From: Chitinophagales bacterium
Lineage (GTDB): Bacteria; Bacteroidota; Bacteroidia; Chitinophagales; BACL12
Assembly (NCBI GenBank): GCA_014380545.1
Contig: JACMJP010000527.1
Span: forward strand, 1-19,361
DNA: 19,361 bases
Reading direction: 5' to 3'
The translations under genes were made by a program, and so were the position numbers. The notes beneath the pieces were generated by a model. It did not search any database and was not told where the DNA came from. It was given only the letters and a program-made list of their open reading frames with translations. Positions 16,766-19,361 of the stretch are shown one piece after another. Position 1 is the stretch's first letter; every line of letters begins with the position of its first letter.

Positions 16766-19054
16766 ATGTTGCGTTTCCTCAAACATCCTTTTTTCTGGTT
16801 GCATATAATTGTGATCGGTCTCTTATTATATTTTTTTGGAAAATATTTAACGCACCCTAATGCATATATTTTCAATCAGTGGGGTGATGGAGTAAAAAAT
16901 TATTTTACACCTGCATGGTACGTTGAATATGACAGCGGAAATTATTTCAGCGGTATGTTATACCCTTTTGGTGAACATGTTGTTTATACAGATAATCAAC
17001 CTGCAATTTCCTGGATCATTAATTTTATTGATGATAATATTTATCCAATAAGTAAATATACAATTGGGATAATAAATTCAGCAATGCTGTTATCACTTTG
17101 GTTATGCGCAATACTCCTCTTTAAAATACTCATACATTATAAATTACCAAAATGGTATGCAGTATTTGCAGCAATCATCATCACATTTATGAACCCGCAA
17201 CTTGAAAGAATTGCAGGACATTATGCTTTGAGCTATTGTTTTTATATTCCTTTGCTTTGGTGGTTAAGCATACAATTGCACAGGCATAATTATCCTATAC
17301 TCAGAATTGCAGCACTCATTTTACTCATTATCTTTTTCGGATTTATTCATTTATATTATTTATTAATAAGTGTATTGTTTTTTTTCCTGTATGCATGTAT
17401 CAGGTTTATTAAAAACAAAAAAAGTTACAGAGAGTTTATATCTAATTTAATCATTACTCTATTACCTGTAATAATTATTTTCATTTTTTTATCTGCAACC
17501 GACCCTGTTAAGGATCGTCCTTCCACACCCTATGGGTTTTATGCATACAGGGCTTCTTTTCAATCTGTCTTTTTACCGAGGGGAGGATGGGTTACACAAA
17601 TGGTTTATCGCAATATTAAAATAAGCACAGCAAGTTTCGAAGGGTATGCATACATAGGTTTTGCCGGAGTATGTGTTGCATTCGCCTCTCTTTTTATTTA
17701 TGTGAAGAGATCAATAAAAAATAAATCAATAAAAACAAAGGTAATTGATACACCCGACAACCTTTCTGAATATGTAGTGGCATCTGTAATTGCTTTGTTA
17801 TTTTCAATGGCCCTGCCCTTTACTTTAGGTTTAGATTTTTTACTTGATATAATTCCATTCATAAAACAATTCCGTTCGCCGGGTAGATTTGCATGGATAT
17901 TTTATTTTGTTTTTTTAGTGTATACAGTAATATTCTTATTTCAGGCTACTAAAAAATTATACGTCCACAGAAAAATAGTTTCTTTTGTTATAGCGATTTT
18001 CTTTGCAGTGATCGCAGTCATAGAATGCAAAAATATTATTACAAATAAAAGTAACCTTATAAAACAAAATGCAAATCGTAATCCTTTTGATATTGGAAGT
18101 ACCTACTGGACTTCAGTATTATTAGATAAGGGATATGCATTTGATAATTTTCAGGCTGTACTCTTTGTTCCATTCTTTCTCAACGGGTCTGAAAAATTAT
18201 ATATTGACAGATCAGGATATGATTCAGGGAAAGCAATGGAAATTGCTTATCACACCGGGCTGCCTTTAATAAATTCAATGTCATCCAGAACATCAATTTC
18301 CCGGACACTTGAAGTGGCACAGATTGTTGGTCATGGAACAATAAAAGATAAACCAATTAAACAGAAATTAAGTGAAAAAAATATTTTGCTGATAACAACT
18401 GAAAAAAACATCACTTCGTCAGAAAAATATTTATTAAATCAATCAACATTTATTGGGCAACAGGCGAATATAAAATTTTATTCAATGCCTGTAACAGCGC
18501 TTCAAAATACACAACATTATGTAATAGATCATTTCATGGAAAAAAGAGATTCTTTTTTCCATTCGTCAAATCCGGATTATTATGCAGAAGATTCCTTGCA
18601 AATTTTTTATACAAACGATTTCGACGATCTTCAATCTCCTGAAGCATTTATAGGAACAGGTTCACTATATATTGAAGGAGGCAAAAAGGAAATTGCAGAA
18701 ATACCAGTAAATATATCAGATACAATTTGGGTTGAAATATCCTTCTGGGCAAAAACATATATTGAAACAACAGCTTACCCTTATTTACAAGTTTGTCTTT
18801 TAGATGAAAATGGTAAAATAATTAAAAAAACAGGCGCTGATCCAAAACTTTCTGCTGATATTGTACACGATTGGGTAAAGGGTGCTGAAAGCTTTGATAT
18901 TCCGCCTATGTGCAAAAAATTAGTTATCGAAATAAAGGATGCTAAAATGATAAACATTGATAATGTGTTACTTCGGCATACGGCATATGATGTTTTTTAT
19001 GGAGTTGAAAGCGACGGCAGTTTTTTATTTAATAATTATCCCATTGGAAAATGA
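16766..19054 (+). CDS. Large multi-pass membrane protein, possible GT-C-type transferase
   Basis: This is a 762-residue protein. Residues 1 to about 421 hold ten or so hydrophobic segments; the first extracytoplasmic loop carries NQWGDGVKNYF (G40 D41 G42), an acidic motif placed where GT-C enzymes keep their catalytic or metal-binding Asp. The last third is soluble, ending in a beta-rich domain (about 617-750) with SLYIEGG, VEISFWAKTY and INIDNVLLR, the last typical of jelly-roll carbohydrate-binding folds. I know similar proteins only as uncharacterised membrane proteins of Bacteroidota. Inferred: transfer of a sugar from a polyprenyl carrier at the outer side of the membrane, fed by the two GT2 genes just upstream. 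I chose ATG at 16766 (1 bp after the GT2 stop) over TTG at 16736. Confidence 0.72.
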   Translation: MLRFLKHPFFWLHIIVIGLLLYFFGKYLTHPNAYIFNQWGDGVKNYFTPAWYVEYDSGNYFSGMLYPFGEHVVYTDNQPAISWIINFIDDNIYPISKYTIGIINSAMLLSLWLCAILLFKILIHYKLPKWYAVFAAIIITFMNPQLERIAGHYALSYCFYIPLLWWLSIQLHRHNYPILRIAALILLIIFFGFIHLYYLLISVLFFFLYACIRFIKNKKSYREFISNLIITLLPVIIIFIFLSATDPVKDRPSTPYGFYAYRASFQSVFLPRGGWVTQMVYRNIKISTASFEGYAYIGFAGVCVAFASLFIYVKRSIKNKSIKTKVIDTPDNLSEYVVASVIALLFSMALPFTLGLDFLLDIIPFIKQFRSPGRFAWIFYFVFLVYTVIFLFQATKKLYVHRKIVSFVIAIFFAVIAVIECKNIITNKSNLIKQNANRNPFDIGSTYWTSVLLDKGYAFDNFQAVLFVPFFLNGSEKLYIDRSGYDSGKAMEIAYHTGLPLINSMSSRTSISRTLEVAQIVGHGTIKDKPIKQKLSEKNILLITTEKNITSSEKYLLNQSTFIGQQANIKFYSMPVTALQNTQHYVIDHFMEKRDSFFHSSNPDYYAEDSLQIFYTNDFDDLQSPEAFIGTGSLYIEGGKKEIAEIPVNISDTIWVEISFWAKTYIETTAYPYLQVCLLDENGKIIKKTGADPKLSADIVHDWVKGAESFDIPPMCKKLVIEIKDAKMINIDNVLLRHTAYDVFYGVESDGSFLFNNYPIGK

Positions 19055-19073
19055 TCAAAATCTTTTATTTTTG
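19044..19073 (+). promoter_or_regulatory. Promoter of tRNA-Phe
   Basis: This is the best promoter in the window: TTG at 19044-19046 as the -33 element, about 19 bp of spacer, and a perfect -7 box TATTTTTG at 19066-19073. The predicted start would be about 10 bp before the mature tRNA. It overlaps the last codons of the membrane-protein gene. Confidence 0.75.
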
Positions 19074-19087
19074 CAATCCAATTTTAA

Positions 19088-19160
19088 GGTGCGGTAGCTC
19101 AGTTGGTAGAGCAAAGGACTGAAAATCCTTGTGTCGGCGGTTCGATCCCGCCCCACACCA
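19088..19160 (+). tRNA. tRNA-Phe (anticodon GAA)
   Basis: A full cloverleaf of 73 nt is seen. D-arm GCTC/GAGC, anticodon arm AAGGA-CTGAAAA-TCCTT with GAA at positions 34-36, variable loop GTGTC, T-arm GGCGG-TTCGATC-CCGCC, discriminator A. The acceptor GGTGCGG pairs with CCACACC except for a C5-A68 mismatch. The CCA end is not encoded (CAA follows the discriminator) and would be added enzymatically. It has its own promoter and terminator. Confidence 0.96.
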
Positions 19161-19170
19161 CAAAAAAGAC

Positions 19171-19207
19171 AAGGCTTTGAAGAAAAATACTTCAAAGCTT
19201 TTTTATT
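19171..19207 (+). terminator. Intrinsic terminator of tRNA-Phe
   Basis: A 9-bp stem GCTTTGAAG / CTTCAAAGC (19174-19182 with 19190-19198) with a 7-nt loop is followed by six T residues (19199-19204). The stem can extend by a G-U and two A-U pairs into the T-run. It lies 10 bp after the tRNA. Confidence 0.9.
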
Positions 19208-19208
19208 T

Positions 19209-19227
19209 GGTACAACATAGGTACAAC
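19209..19227. repeat. Direct repeat GGTACAAC x2
   Basis: Two exact 8-bp copies (19209-19216 and 19220-19227) are spaced by 3 bp, i.e. one helical turn apart, between the tRNA terminator and the HTH gene. They could be recombinase or regulator half-sites. Eight bases is short, so chance is possible. Confidence 0.5.
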
Positions 19228-19267
19228 TTTGTTCTTTCTCTTAAACTAACTTCTTTTGATTTAGAAT

Positions 19268-19361
19268 ATGGAAGTAATTTGTTTAGAAGATGAAGCCTTT
19301 TATGCTCTGATGGAGAAGGTGGTTGAACGCATAAAAGAAAAAAATAATATTAAGGAAGATA
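19268..19361 (+). CDS. Helix-turn-helix protein (MerR/excisionase-like), 3' end missing
   Basis: Only the first 31 codons are in the window, from ATG at 19268. The sequence MEVICLEDEAFYALMEKVVE followed by RIKEKNNIKED matches the N-terminal helix of a Bacteroidota family that continues with a short HTH_17-type DNA-binding domain in its second half; that part is not visible here. Such genes are frequent next to integrases and on mobile elements. Its position, 107 bp after a tRNA gene, fits an integrated element whose edge is the tRNA. Identification is by N-terminal recognition alone. Confidence 0.65.
   Translation, partial: MEVICLEDEAFYALMEKVVERIKEKNNIKED

Noticed and set aside
19158..19160. 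CCA at the end of tRNA-Phe taken as an encoded CCA tail
   Set aside because: Counting from the T-arm, these bases are the last two acceptor-stem positions and the discriminator; the true 3' flank is CAA.

Overview
The window looks like an AT-rich chromosomal segment of a member of the Bacteroidota. The evidence is three cell-surface proteins with a YPNP-type C-terminal sorting domain of the type IX secretion system (T9SS), the gliding genes gldF and gldG, a DUF2480 gene (a family I know from Bacteroidota), and several matches to the Bacteroidota -7 promoter box TAnnTTTG. I would not go below phylum from sequence alone.

Layout. 1-2088 (+) is the 3' part of a repeat-built T9SS surface protein, closed by a strong intrinsic terminator. 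2159-4392 (-) is a two-gene unit: a small secreted protein, then a T9SS multidomain surface protein. A gene-free gap of about 470 bp with two dyads follows. 4867-8478 (+) is gldF - gldG - a DUF4340 gene, probably a membrane ABC-transporter module. 8487-10067 (-) is a Kelch-like T9SS protein transcribed divergently from dnaN (10159-11277, +). 11486-15227 (+) holds a membrane-anchored PpiD/SurA-like foldase, the DUF2480 gene and an MltD-like lytic transglycosylase, so envelope biogenesis and remodelling. 15305-19054 (+) is a tight three-gene unit: a DPM1-like GT2, a second GT2 and a large multi-pass membrane protein that may be a GT-C-type transferase. A plausible scheme, inferred, is that one GT2 makes a polyprenyl-phosphate sugar and the membrane protein uses it outside the membrane. 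tRNA-Phe(GAA) with its own promoter and terminator follows, and the window ends in the first 31 codons of a helix-turn-helix protein of a type often found on Bacteroidota mobile elements.

Most of the window is ordinary core genome, and I found no clear novel system. The points most worth checking are these: the second GT2 has no canonical start codon where its conserved N-terminus begins (ATAA where an ATGA stop/start overlap is expected); the tRNA-Phe/HTH junction may be the edge of an integrated element; the tRNA has a C5-A68 acceptor mismatch; and two separate perfect hairpins share the ends TTACCTGT/ACAGGTAA or nearly so.
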